Positions 27,301-34,714 of a stretch of 64,000 bases of DNA are shown here, piece by piece. A model generated the notes under the pieces. The model saw only the letters and a list, made by a program, of their open reading frames with translations. It ran no database searches and had not been told where the DNA came from. Where the stretch lies: contig NZ_JAJQJI010000002.1 of assembly GCF_021213805.1 (NCBI RefSeq), forward strand, positions 248,001-312,000, given 5' to 3'. Position 1 is the stretch's first letter. The number at the start of each line of letters is the position of its first letter. A program made the translations under genes and the position numbers. The DNA comes from Mycobacterium sp. MYCO198283. GTDB lineage: Bacteria; Actinomycetota; Actinomycetes; Mycobacteriales; Mycobacteriaceae.

Positions 27301-27608
27301 TCGTGGTCGGTGAGCGCGATCGCCTTGAGGTCCAGCCGCGCCGCCTCCTCGACGAGTTCCTCCGGCGTGCTCGCACCGTCGAGGAAGCTGTACGCCGAAT
27401 GCGCGTGCAGCTCCGCATAGGGGATGGCCGCCCGGACCCGCTCGGCGTCGTCGGGCGGGGTGTACTGCCCGCGTTTGCGCGACCAGGCCGGGCTGTCGCC
27501 GCCGTCGCCGGGTGGTTCGGCCATGGGCATGCCGGCGCGGCGGGGCTTGCTGTTGAGCACCCGCGACATCTCCGCCCAGGTGGTCGGTGGGTTGAACCAG
27601 CCGCTCAC
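24315..27608 (-). CDS. dnaE2: Error-prone DNA polymerase DnaE2
   Basis: 1097 aa C-family polymerase of the mutasome, used for damage-induced mutagenesis with ImuA' and ImuB. The PHP domain starts at ELHAHSAYSFLDGAS (about 66-80), the catalytic aspartates are in PPDIDIDIES (about 450-458) and an OB fold (VAGAVTHRQRPATAQGVTFL) lies near the C-terminus. GTG 27608 is taken as start because TACACT ends exactly 6 nt before it and an SOS box overlaps that promoter; the frame extends upstream through the box and cannot all be translated. The stop is 4 bp from the convergent PPOX gene. Confidence 0.95.
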   Translation of the reverse strand: MSGWFNPPTTWAEMSRVLNSKPRRAGMPMAEPPGDGGDSPAWSRKRGQYTPPDDAERVRAAIPYAELHAHSAYSFLDGASTPEELVEEAARLDLKAIALTDHDGLYGVVRFAEAAQELGVNTIFGAELSLSNTARTEHPDPPGPHVLVLARGPEGYRRLSRELSKAHLAGGEKGKPRYDYDALTEAAGGHWHILTGCRKGQVRQALQQHGPQGAAHALADLVDRFGSDRVAVELSHHGHPLDDERNAALVELAARFGLRCVATTGAHFAEPSRARLAMAMGAIRARQSLDEAAGYLAPLGGSHLRSGAELARLISPEAVRTAAELGEECAFALTLIAPQLPPFDVPPGHTEDSWLRQLTLEGARRRYGPPEDAPEAYRQIEYELAVISRLKFPGYFLVVYDITRFCRENKILCQGRGSAANSAVCYALGVTAVDPIAGGLLFERFLSPARDGPPDIDIDIESDLREQAIQYVYERYGRDYAAQVANVITYRGRIAVRDMARALGYSQGQQDAWSKQLSRWNGLPDSPDVEDIPEPVIDLAMQIKNLPRHMGIHSGGMVICDRPIADVCPVEWARMANRSVLQWDKDDCAAIGLVKFDMLGLGMLSALHYCIDLVAEHKGIEVDLATLDLSEPAVYEMLQRADSVGVFQVESRAQMATLPRLKPRLFYDLVVEVALIRPGPIQGGSVHPYIKRRNGEEPVTYDHPSMEPALRKTLGVPLFQEQLMQIAVDCAGFSGAEADQLRRAMGSKRSTEKMRRLRDRFYDGMRETHGITGDVADRIYDKLEAFANFGFPESHSLSFASLVFYSSWFKLHHPAAFCAALLRAQPMGFYSPQSLVADARRHGVTVHGPDVNASLAHPTLENAGTEVRLGLGDVRHIGTELAEQIVANRQAHGPFRDLLDLTGRCRLTVPQTEALATAGALGCFGVTRREGLWAAGAAATERPDRLPGVGTSSHVPSLPGMTKLELAAADVWATGVSPDSYPTQFLRAELDERGIVPADRLLGLPDGTRILVAGAVTHRQRPATAQGVTFLNLEDETGMVNVVCSPGLWARHRRVAQTAPAMVIRGVVQNATGAVTVVAEHLEPLTLRVGSRSRDFR

Positions 27609-27614
27609 CCCGCC

Positions 27615-27636
27615 AGTGTATCGAACGCACGTTCGA
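27615..27636 (-). promoter_or_regulatory. dnaE2 SOS box and leaderless -10 element
   Basis: TCGAAC-GCAC-GTTCGA (27621-27636) is a perfect mycobacterial LexA box. On the minus strand it is followed immediately by the -10 hexamer TACACT (27620-27615), which lies 6 nt from the GTG at 27608. LexA bound here would block polymerase, giving DNA-damage induction of dnaE2. Confidence 0.93.
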
Positions 27637-27639
27637 CGG

Positions 27640-27704
27640 GCGCGAGCGTGCGCCGCGGGTACGCCGATCGCGGCGTGTCGGCGTACAGACACGCACGCTC
27701 GCGC
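27640..27704. repeat. Nested perfect inverted repeats between htdY and dnaE2
   Basis: The outer arms GCGCGAGCGTGCG (27640-27652) and CGCACGCTCGCGC (27692-27704) match over 13 bp. Inside, GTACGCCGA (27659-27667) and TCGGCGTAC (27678-27686) match over 9 bp around a 10-nt loop. The structure begins 4 bp after the htdY stop on the minus strand and ends 4 bp before the SOS box. It can terminate htdY transcription and insulate the dnaE2 promoter, or may be a copy of a dispersed palindromic element (inference). Confidence 0.7.
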
Positions 27705-27708
27705 AGAA

Positions 27709-28578
27709 TTAGGGGACGTACTCCGCGGTGCCGTCGTCGAGCACCACGCGGGGCTCCAGCTCGCCGTCGCCGGACGCCTCGGTGCGGAACACGGCCGTGC
27801 CCTCGCCGGTGCGCCAGATCGACGTCGTCAGCGTCTCGCCGGGGAACACCGGTTTGGTGAACCGGGCGCCGACGGCGGTGATCCGCGCGGCGTCGTCGGC
27901 GGCGAGCTCCCGCAGCACCGCCCGGCCCGCCACCCCGTAGGTGCACAGCCCGTGCAGGATCGGCTTCGGGAAGCCGGCGAGTTCGCGCGCGAACCACGGG
28001 TCGCTGTGCAGCGGGTTGCGGTCGCCGGAGAGCCGGTAGATCAGTGCCTGGTCCTCGCGCGTCGGCAGCGCCACCCGGGCGTCGGGCTCGCGGTCGGGGA
28101 ACTCCGGAGCGGGCGGGCGCTCGCCCTGCTGCCCGCCGAAGCCGCCCTCGCCGCGCAGCACCAGCGTCGTCGTGGTCTCGGCGACCAGCTCACCGGACTC
28201 CGGGTCGCGGCCCCGGCCCGTCAGCAAGACGATCGCGTTCTTGCCCTCGCCCTTGTCCTGCAGGTCGGTCACCTCGGCGGTGACCTCGAGGCGGCCCGCC
28301 GGGGCGAGCGGCCGGTGCAGCCGGACGGCCTGCGACCCGTGCAGCAGCATGCCGAAGTTGAACGTGCCGATCTCGCCGATCGCGCCGAACGCGGGCGCGG
28401 CGATGACGGCGTAGGTCGGCAGCACCTGCTGCGCAATGCCGTGGCTGTTCTCGGTGGTGTAGGCGAGGTCCGCGGTGCCGGCACCCACGCCGAGCGCGTA
28501 GAGCAGGGTGTCGCGGTCGGTCCAGGAGAAGGTCTGCGGCGCGGACACCGCACCGATGGCGGCGGGGTTGATCGGCAT
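27709..28578 (-). CDS. htdY: (3R)-hydroxyacyl-thioester dehydratase HtdY (Rv3389c-like)
   Basis: 289 aa double hot-dog MaoC-like protein. The hydratase-2 motif YRLSGDRNPLHSDP (181-194) carries catalytic D186 and H191. It interconverts (3R)-hydroxyacyl and trans-2-enoyl thioesters, in beta-oxidation-like or fatty acid synthesis II-like steps. The N-terminal half is the catalytically silent hot-dog that accommodates long acyl chains. It is divergent from a thioesterase (start 28629), a neighbour acting on the same kind of substrate. Confidence 0.92.
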   Translation of the reverse strand: MPINPAAIGAVSAPQTFSWTDRDTLLYALGVGAGTADLAYTTENSHGIAQQVLPTYAVIAAPAFGAIGEIGTFNFGMLLHGSQAVRLHRPLAPAGRLEVTAEVTDLQDKGEGKNAIVLLTGRGRDPESGELVAETTTTLVLRGEGGFGGQQGERPPAPEFPDREPDARVALPTREDQALIYRLSGDRNPLHSDPWFARELAGFPKPILHGLCTYGVAGRAVLRELAADDAARITAVGARFTKPVFPGETLTTSIWRTGEGTAVFRTEASGDGELEPRVVLDDGTAEYVP

Positions 28579-28628
28579 GGTCGGACCCTAACCCGCGCCC
28601 GGCCCCCGCCTCTGGCTAGATAGCAGCC

Positions 28629-29483
28629 ATGCCGGAGAGCCTTCCCGAGATCCTGCGCCTGCTCGAGCTCGTGGCCGACGGGCCCAACCGGTTCCTCGGC
28701 CCGCAGCCCGCGGACGCCGAGCACCTCAGCCGGGTGTTCGGCGGGCAGGTCGCCGCGCAGGCGCTGATCGCGGCGGGCCGCACCGCGCCGGACCGGCTGC
28801 CGCACAGCATGCACCTGTACTTCCTGCGGCTCGGCGATCCGCGACAGCCGCTGCGGTATGCGGTGACCAACCTGCGCGACGGCCGGACGTTCTCGGCACG
28901 CGCCGTCGTCGTCACCCAGGGCGACGATCGCGTGGTGCTCGAGGCGCTGGTGTCGCTGACCGAACCGCTCGACGGCATCGACTACCAGCAGCGGCTTCCG
29001 GACGTGCCCGCACCGGAGTCGCTGCCGCCGCTGGAGACCGAACTCGCCGACTACGCCGACCAGCTCGGCGGCTTCTGGGTGCAGCCGCGGGCCTTCGAGA
29101 TGCGCTACGTCGACCCGCATCCGCTCAAGGCCGCCGACGGCGAGCCGCCGGCCGAGCTCACCGCGCGGCTGTGGCTCCGACTGCGCGACCCGGCGCCGCC
29201 GGACCCGCTGGTGCGCAGCGGGCTGCTCACCTACCTGTCGGATTGGACGGTGCTCGATCCGGTGCTCTACGCCACCCGGCGCCCGCCGGTCGCCGGTGCG
29301 ATCGCGTCACTGGACCACGCGATGTGGTTCCACCGCCCACCGGAGTTCGGCGACTGGCTACTGTACGAGCAGCGCTCGCCGAGTGGCATCGGCCGGCGCG
29401 GTTTGGCAAACGGCGCAATCTACAACCGGGCGGGTTCGCTCGTTTGTACGGTGGCGCAGGAAGGCTATCTGGGAAGGGGCTGA
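28629..29483 (+). CDS. tesB: Acyl-CoA thioesterase II (TesB type)
   Basis: 284 aa double hot-dog. HLSRVFGGQVAAQAL and the second-half motif GAIASLDHAMWFHRP (with the conserved Asp) are TesB signatures. It hydrolyses acyl-CoAs to free acid and CoA. Start ATG 28629 gives MPESLPEILRLLELV, the family N-terminus. The stop is 4 bp before the lpqD ATG, so these two are co-transcribed. The facing gene htdY suggests a fatty-acyl metabolism role. Confidence 0.88.
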   Translation: MPESLPEILRLLELVADGPNRFLGPQPADAEHLSRVFGGQVAAQALIAAGRTAPDRLPHSMHLYFLRLGDPRQPLRYAVTNLRDGRTFSARAVVVTQGDDRVVLEALVSLTEPLDGIDYQQRLPDVPAPESLPPLETELADYADQLGGFWVQPRAFEMRYVDPHPLKAADGEPPAELTARLWLRLRDPAPPDPLVRSGLLTYLSDWTVLDPVLYATRRPPVAGAIASLDHAMWFHRPPEFGDWLLYEQRSPSGIGRRGLANGAIYNRAGSLVCTVAQEGYLGRG

Positions 29484-29487
29484 ACCG

Positions 29488-30207
29488 ATGGCGCACGGAC
29501 ACCGGATCGCGAAGCTGGCCGCGAAGCTGACGGCCGCGGCCGCGGCCGCTCTCGTCGTCGGCGCCTGCAGCACCCCGACCCCCGAGGATCCGACCATCAC
29601 CGTGACGTTCGTCCGCCACGCCGAGTCCGAGGGCAATGCCAGCGGGCTGATCAACACCGCCGTGCCCGGGCCGCCGCTGACCCCGAAGGGTCAGCAGGAG
29701 GCCAAGGCGCTGGCTCAGCAGCTGCGCGGCGAGGACTTCGACGGCGTCTACGCATCCACCATGGTGCGGGCCCAGCAGACCGCCGATCCGCTCGCCCGGG
29801 CGCTCGGCGAGCAGGTGACGGTGCTGCCGGGCATCCAGGAGATCGGCGCGGGCATCTTCGAAGGCGATCCGGTGGCCACCGCCGGTCCGCCGTACTTCCT
29901 GGCACCGCAGGCCTGGGTGACGGGCGACCGCGAGTCCAAGGTGCCGGGCGGTATCAGCGGCACCCAGTTCAACGAGGAATTCACCGGCGCGGTGCAAACC
30001 GTCTACGACAGCGGCGACAAGAAGCCCGTCATCTTCTCCCACGGCGCGTCGATCATGACGTGGACGCTGATGAACGTCCGCAACCCGAAGCTGAGCCTCT
30101 ACACCACCCGCCCGCTGCCCAACACCGGCCGCGTGGTGATCGAGGGCAACCCGGTGGCCGGCTGGACGCTCAAGAGCTGGGACGGGGTCACCGACTTCAC
30201 CGAATGA
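29488..30207 (+). CDS. lpqD: Histidine-phosphatase-type lipoprotein LpqD (Rv3390-like)
   Basis: 239 aa. An N-terminal signal peptide ends in the lipobox LVVGAC with acylated Cys at 27, so the mature protein is anchored outside the membrane. The phosphoglycerate-mutase-like motif FVRHAESEGN (41-50; RHA in place of the common RHG) and the later SHGASIMTW segment provide the two catalytic histidines. The phosphorylated substrate is unknown. ATG 29488 is preceded by the GGAAGGGG stretch at the end of tesB. Confidence 0.9.
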   Translation: MAHGHRIAKLAAKLTAAAAAALVVGACSTPTPEDPTITVTFVRHAESEGNASGLINTAVPGPPLTPKGQQEAKALAQQLRGEDFDGVYASTMVRAQQTADPLARALGEQVTVLPGIQEIGAGIFEGDPVATAGPPYFLAPQAWVTGDRESKVPGGISGTQFNEEFTGAVQTVYDSGDKKPVIFSHGASIMTWTLMNVRNPKLSLYTTRPLPNTGRVVIEGNPVAGWTLKSWDGVTDFTE

Positions 30208-30235
30208 GCTCCCGAAGCGCCGTCACCGGCGCGGG

Positions 30236-30241
30236 TAACCT
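30236..30241 (+). promoter_or_regulatory. -10 element of a leaderless iunH promoter
   Basis: TAACCT ends 6 nt before GTG 30248 and no ribosome site is visible. It is one of the recurrent TAnnnT-N6-start arrangements in this window. Confidence 0.5.
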
Positions 30242-30247
30242 CGCCCG

Positions 30248-31300
30248 GTGAGCGAATTCGAGTCCGCCATACCGGTTTTCGCCGACGTCGACACCGGCGT
30301 CGACGATGCGTTCGCGCTGGCCTATCTGCTCGGCAGCCCGGATGCGGAGCTGGTGGGCATCGCCGCCACGGCGGGCAACGTCGGGGTCGACCAGGTCTGC
30401 GCCAACACGCTGGGTCTCTTGGAGTTGTGCGGGGCGGCGGGCGTGCCGGTGTCGCGGGGCGCCGACGGCCCGCTGGCGAGCGCGCTGCAGACGGCCGAAG
30501 ACACCCACGGCCCCGAGGGGCTTGGCTATGCCACCGTTCCGACCGCCTCGCACACCGTGACCGCCCACGACGCCGCCGCGGCATGGGTGCGGGCGGCGCG
30601 GGCCCACCCGGGGCGGCTCGTCGGGCTGGCGGTCGGTCCGCTGACGAACCTGGCGCTGGCCTTGCGCGCCGAGCCGGCGCTGCCGACGCTGCTGCGCCGG
30701 CTGGTGATCATGGGCGGGTCGTTCGACTACCGCGGCAACACCACGCCGGTCGCCGAGTGGAACATCAGCGTCGACCCGGAGGCCGCCGCCGAGGTGTTCG
30801 CGGCCTGGGGTGAGCGCGCCGACGACACCGCTGGCCTGCCGATGGTGCTCGGGCTGAACCTCACGGAGTCGATGGTGCTGACGCCCGCGCTGCTGTCGCG
30901 GCTGGCGGAGGCAGCGGGCTCCGCGAGCGTGGCGATGAGCGTGCTCGACGCCCGCGGCACCCGCTCGGCGGCCGAGAACCCGCTGATCCGGGTGCTCGAG
31001 GACGCGATGCGGTTCTATTTCGAGTTCCACTTCGACACCGGCGAGGGCTACCTCGCACACCTGCACGATCCGCTGGCCGCGGCGGCGGCGCTCGATCCCG
31101 CGCTGATCTCGACCCGACCGGCCACGGTGGACGTCGAGCTGACCGGCAGCCTGACGCGCGGCATGACCGTGGCGGACTGGCACGGCCGGTGGGGGCGCCG
31201 GCCGAACGCGCTGGTGGGTGTCGGTGCGGACCCGGGGCTGTTCTTCGACCGGTTGGTCGAGCGGATCGGCGCGGTGGCCCGGCGGCTGACCTACTCATAG
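30248..31300 (+). CDS. iunH: Inosine-uridine preferring nucleoside hydrolase (Rv3393 IunH-like)
   Basis: 350 aa. The calcium-binding N-terminal cluster reads FADVDTGVDDAFAL (11-24), a variant of DTDPGxDDA; the second motif is VIMGGSFDYRGNTTPVAEWN and the C-terminal metal ligand is in LHDPLAAAAAL. These enzymes split ribonucleosides to base and ribose in purine/pyrimidine salvage. The 3' end overlaps convergent imuB by 10 bp, as nucleoside hydrolase and imuB also adjoin in M. tuberculosis. Confidence 0.9.
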   Translation: MSEFESAIPVFADVDTGVDDAFALAYLLGSPDAELVGIAATAGNVGVDQVCANTLGLLELCGAAGVPVSRGADGPLASALQTAEDTHGPEGLGYATVPTASHTVTAHDAAAAWVRAARAHPGRLVGLAVGPLTNLALALRAEPALPTLLRRLVIMGGSFDYRGNTTPVAEWNISVDPEAAAEVFAAWGERADDTAGLPMVLGLNLTESMVLTPALLSRLAEAAGSASVAMSVLDARGTRSAAENPLIRVLEDAMRFYFEFHFDTGEGYLAHLHDPLAAAAALDPALISTRPATVDVELTGSLTRGMTVADWHGRWGRRPNALVGVGADPGLFFDRLVERIGAVARRLTYS

Positions 31301-32856
31301 ACGCCTTCCAGATACCAGCGCCGTTGCCGGTAGCACAGCAGCAGCGCCGTGGGATCGGGTCCGTCGGTGAGCACCTGGGCTCGGGCGGTGCGGCCCGCGC
31401 GCGCCTGCTCGGGATCCCACCACCGCTCGTCGACCGGCCACGGCCCGGCCCACCACCGCAGCTCACCGCCGTGACCGCTGCCCACCACGCGGGCCGGATC
31501 GGTGGAGAACAACCCGCGCGCCGTCACCTTGACCGGTTCGCCGGCGGCGTCGAGCAGTTCGACGGGGTCGTCGAGCAGCACCGCCGGTGACGGTTCGGGC
31601 AGCCGGCCCGGCCACGGCTGCTGCGGGTCGGCGCGGGGCACCACTTCGTCCCCGAACGGCACCAACGTGATGCGTTCGGCCGGTCCGCGCCCGCCCGACA
31701 CGGTGGCGACCTGCACGGCGTCCGGCCCGAGCAGCCCCTGCACGCGCACCAGCGCCCGGCGCGCCCGCAGCCGGTCCTCCTCCCCCATCCCGCCCCACAG
31801 CGGCAGCTGCAGCGCCTCGGCGGAGACCAGCTCGACGGGATGCAGCCGCAGCACCGTCACCGGGGCGGTGGGCCGGTCGGCGGCCCGGCGCCGGTTCAGC
31901 CAGCCGTCGAGCTGCCAGCGCACCCGGTCGGCGGTGGCGTCCTCGGTGAGCGGCTCGGCGCACCGCCACACCCGGCTGAGCTCCTGGCCGTCGGCGGTGA
32001 CGGCGGAGATCGCGAGCCGGGTGCAGCCGACCCCGGCCGCCATCAGCGCCTCGTGCAGCGACCCGGCCAGCGAGCGGCCCGCAAAAGCGGCGGCGTCCAC
32101 CCGATCCAGCGGCGGATCGCAGTCCATCATCACCTCGAGCTCCGGCGACGGCTCGCGCCCGGACGGCAGGCGTTCCGGCTCGCCGCGCGCGAACCGGTGA
32201 GCCAGGACGGCGTCGGCGCCGAACCGCGAGGCCACGTCCGTGCGGGACAGCGCCGCGAACTGCCCGACGGTGCGGATCCCCAGCCGCCACAGCAGGTCCG
32301 CCAGCTCGGCGCGGTCCGGCCCGGCCAGGCTCGGTTCGGTGGCGAGCTGGCGGATGGACAGCGGCGCCAGGAACGCCGCATCGCCGCCGGGATCGACGAT
32401 GCGCCCCGCGCGGGCGGCGAAGACCGCGGTGGGCAACTGGTCGGCCACCCCGACCTGGCATTCGGCGCCCGCGGCGGCCACCGCGTCGACGAGCCGTTCG
32501 GCGGCGGCCTGCTCGGATCCGAAGTAGCGGGCCGCCCCGCGGATCGGCATCACCAGCAGGCCGGGCCGCAGCACCTCGGCGCGGGGCACCAGGTCGTCCA
32601 CCGCCGCGGTGACCGGCTCGAACACCCGGGCGTCACGCCCCGGGTCGGCGGTGACCACGTGCAGCTGCGGACAGCGCGCCTGGGCCTCCCGTCGGCGCAG
32701 CCCGCGCGTCACCCCCACCGACCGGGCCGCCGCCGAACAGGCCACCACCCGGTTGGCCAGCGTCACCGCCACCGGCGCCGTGGTGGGCAGGCCGCTGGCC
32801 GTGGCGGCGGCGACCGCGGGCCAGTCCATGCACCAGACCGCCAGTACGCGCGGCAT
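31291..32856 (-). CDS. imuB: ImuB, Y-family polymerase-like mutasome adaptor
   Basis: 521 aa. Y-family polymerase architecture (palm/fingers to about 230, little finger to about 345), but the acidic catalytic residues expected near the N-terminus are replaced (VWCMDWPAVAAA), in keeping with ImuB being a non-catalytic hub. The beta-clamp-binding motif QLPLW is at 350-354, and a long C-terminal region contacts partners. It recruits DnaE2 and ImuA' to the clamp. It starts 9 bp after the imuA' stop and shares its SOS promoter. Confidence 0.93.
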   Translation of the reverse strand: MPRVLAVWCMDWPAVAAATASGLPTTAPVAVTLANRVVACSAAARSVGVTRGLRRREAQARCPQLHVVTADPGRDARVFEPVTAAVDDLVPRAEVLRPGLLVMPIRGAARYFGSEQAAAERLVDAVAAAGAECQVGVADQLPTAVFAARAGRIVDPGGDAAFLAPLSIRQLATEPSLAGPDRAELADLLWRLGIRTVGQFAALSRTDVASRFGADAVLAHRFARGEPERLPSGREPSPELEVMMDCDPPLDRVDAAAFAGRSLAGSLHEALMAAGVGCTRLAISAVTADGQELSRVWRCAEPLTEDATADRVRWQLDGWLNRRRAADRPTAPVTVLRLHPVELVSAEALQLPLWGGMGEEDRLRARRALVRVQGLLGPDAVQVATVSGGRGPAERITLVPFGDEVVPRADPQQPWPGRLPEPSPAVLLDDPVELLDAAGEPVKVTARGLFSTDPARVVGSGHGGELRWWAGPWPVDERWWDPEQARAGRTARAQVLTDGPDPTALLLCYRQRRWYLEGVYE

Positions 32857-32865
32857 CAGGGCCCC

Positions 32866-33546
32866 TCACCCGCAGGCGCCGAGGCGGGCCTGGCCGAACG
32901 ACCGGCCCCGCGCCCGCACCGCCAGCCGCACCCGGTCGATGCGGCCCCGACCGGGTGCGCCGGTCAGCTCGTACCCGCACACCCGGGCGTCCACCCGCAC
33001 CTGCGCGCCCTCCCAGTCGCCGTCGGTGACCAGCAGCGTGCAGTTCTTGGTGCGGGCGCGGGTGGCCATCACCTTGGCCCGCGACAACGGCACCCGTCGC
33101 CCCTGCATGCCGAGCACCACCAGGTCCATCCCGTCCATCAACACGGCGGCCACCTCGACCGGATCGGTGCCGGGATCGGGGATGAGTGCCAGCCGGCTGA
33201 GGTCCGCCCCCATCTCCACCGCGGCCAGCAACCCCACCTCCGGCCGGCCGACGATTGCGGCGTGCCCGCCCGCGGCCGTGACCGACGCGACCAGCTGCAG
33301 CGGCAGCGACCGGGCGCCCGACAGCACCGCCACCGAGCCGCGCGGCAACGCGCCGCCGAGCGCGTCGTGCAGCGACTCGGGCACCGGCAGCAAAGATTCT
33401 GGGGCTGGCAGCAGCTCGTCGGCCACGGGCGGGGCGGTGTGTCCCCGGCCAGCCTTCCCGGACACCGCCGCCATCTGTCGGCGAAGCTGTTTAAGCTGCT
33501 CATCACGGTCGGCACGGCGTTTCTCCACAGGCATCGCAGCAGTCAC
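32866..33546 (-). CDS. imuA': ImuA', mutasome accessory protein
   Basis: 226 aa RecA/SulA-like protein. [23 protein letters not shown] marks a degenerate nucleotide-binding-like start and [11 protein letters not shown] is the C-terminus. ImuA' binds ImuB and RecA during SOS mutagenesis. GTG 33546 is selected because GGAGG lies 7 nt upstream; the longer frame to 33603 would run through the SOS box. ATG 33534 is a further option. Confidence 0.9.
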   Translation of the reverse strand: MTAAMPVEKRRADRDEQLKQLRRQMAAVSGKAGRGHTAPPVADELLPAPESLLPVPESLHDALGGALPRGSVAVLSGARSLPLQLVASVTAAGGHAAIVGRPEVGLLAAVEMGADLSRLALIPDPGTDPVEVAAVLMDGMDLVVLGMQGRRVPLSRAKVMATRARTKNCTLLVTDGDWEGAQVRVDARVCGYELTGAPGRGRIDRVRLAVRARGRSFGQARLGACG

Positions 33547-33582
33547 AGCAGCACCTCCAACCCCAGCAGAATCATCCGTTAT

Positions 33583-33598
33583 TCGAATGTGTGTTCGA
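33583..33598. promoter_or_regulatory. imuA'-imuB SOS box
   Basis: TCGAAT-GTGT-GTTCGA differs from the LexA consensus TCGAAC-N4-GTTCGA at one position. It lies 37 bp upstream of the imuA' start. Together with the dnaE2 box it puts the whole mutasome under LexA. Confidence 0.88.
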
Positions 33599-33684
33599 TG
33601 CACTCAGTAAACACCGGGCCGCCGACAGCGTCAACCCCGGCTAGAGCGGTGAGGCGCGCCGGCGATCGAAGCAACCGTCAATGG

Positions 33685-33718
33685 TGTCATTGACAAATGT
33701 CAGCATTCGGGGTTGCAT
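33685..33718 (+). promoter_or_regulatory. Promoter and candidate operator of the BVMO/diiron cluster
   Basis: A consensus -35 TTGACA (33690-33695), a 17-nt spacer and -10 TTGCAT (33713-33718) precede the ATG at 33725 by 6 nt, so the transcript should be leaderless. Three alternating half-sites TGTCA-T-TGACA-AA-TGTCA (33685-33702) overlap the -35. They may bind the MerR regulator at the end of the operon (inference). Confidence 0.6.
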
Positions 33719-33724
33719 TCGACG

Positions 33725-34714
33725 ATGCAACGAAGCACGGCTGAGCCACCGGTCCGAGGGTCCCGACGGTCCCGGGGAGCCGCGGCCGTCAGCGGCCTCA
33801 CCCTCCGGCAGATCAGCGCCGTGCTGCCACCCGACCGGGCATGGGGACTCTGGACGTCGCGGCAGATCGTCGCCGGCATCATGGCCGGCTTCGGCCCGTC
33901 GCTGTCGGGGGTGACCGCCGAGCCCGTCGACACCCGCCTGCCCGACGGCCGCCGGCTGCGCGGCGAGTGGGTCACGGCCGCCGGCGTCCCGGGCCCCGAC
34001 ACCTCGCACGGCGCCGTCTACTACGTCCACGGCAGCGGTTTCGCGCTGTGCTCACCCCGTACCCATCGACGCCTGGTCGGTTGGCTGTCGCGGCTCACCG
34101 GCGTCCCGGTCTTCAGCGTCGACTACCGGCTGGCGCCGCGACACCGCTTCCCCACCGCCGCCGACGACGTCCGCACCGGATGGGACTGGCTGACAACCCG
34201 ATTCGCGCCCCACAAGCTGGTGATCGCCGGCGACAGCGCGGGCGGCCATCTCGCCGTCGACCTGCTGCTGCACGACGACGTCGCCCATCCGGCGGGCATG
34301 GTGCTGCTGTCGCCGCTGATCGACCTGCGCTTCGACCTCGCCCGCAGCCGGGAACGACGCCGTCGGGACCCCGCGATCCGCGCGGCCGACGCCGCCAAAC
34401 TCGTCGAGTTGTATTGCGGCGATATCGATCCCGAGCATCCGCGGCTCGCGATGGCCGTCGCCGCCGGCCGGCCGCTGCCCCCGACGCTGATCCAGGCCGG
34501 CGGCGCCGAGATGCTGGCCGCGGACGCCGAACGACTCGCCGAGGACCTGCGGGCCGCCGGCGGCCACTGCGAACTGCAGCTCTGGCCCGACCAGGTGCAC
34601 GTGTTCCAGGCCCTTCCGCGGCTCACCCCCGAGGCCCGTCCCGCGATGGCACGGGTGGCCGCCTTCGTCACCGACGCACTGGCCGGCGCCGAGCGCGAGC
34701 GGGTCGCCGGATGA
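33725..34714 (+). CDS. Hormone-sensitive-lipase-family esterase/lipase
   Basis: 329 aa. The oxyanion motif is HGSGF (102-106; HGGG in most relatives), the nucleophile S171 is in GDSAGG, and an Asp in the QAGGAEMLAADAE region and His in DQVHVFQ complete the triad. First gene of a five-gene operon. Its stop overlaps the SDR start (ATGA). In a pathway with a Baeyer-Villiger-type enzyme, an esterase would hydrolyse the ester or lactone made by the monooxygenase (inference). It resembles LipR of the M. tuberculosis mymA locus. Confidence 0.85.
   Translation: MQRSTAEPPVRGSRRSRGAAAVSGLTLRQISAVLPPDRAWGLWTSRQIVAGIMAGFGPSLSGVTAEPVDTRLPDGRRLRGEWVTAAGVPGPDTSHGAVYYVHGSGFALCSPRTHRRLVGWLSRLTGVPVFSVDYRLAPRHRFPTAADDVRTGWDWLTTRFAPHKLVIAGDSAGGHLAVDLLLHDDVAHPAGMVLLSPLIDLRFDLARSRERRRRDPAIRAADAAKLVELYCGDIDPEHPRLAMAVAAGRPLPPTLIQAGGAEMLAADAERLAEDLRAAGGHCELQLWPDQVHVFQALPRLTPEARPAMARVAAFVTDALAGAERERVAG

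Noticed and set aside
33713..33724. TTG start for the esterase at 33713
   Set aside because: TTGCAT is better explained as the -10 hexamer of a leaderless transcript beginning at ATG 33725.
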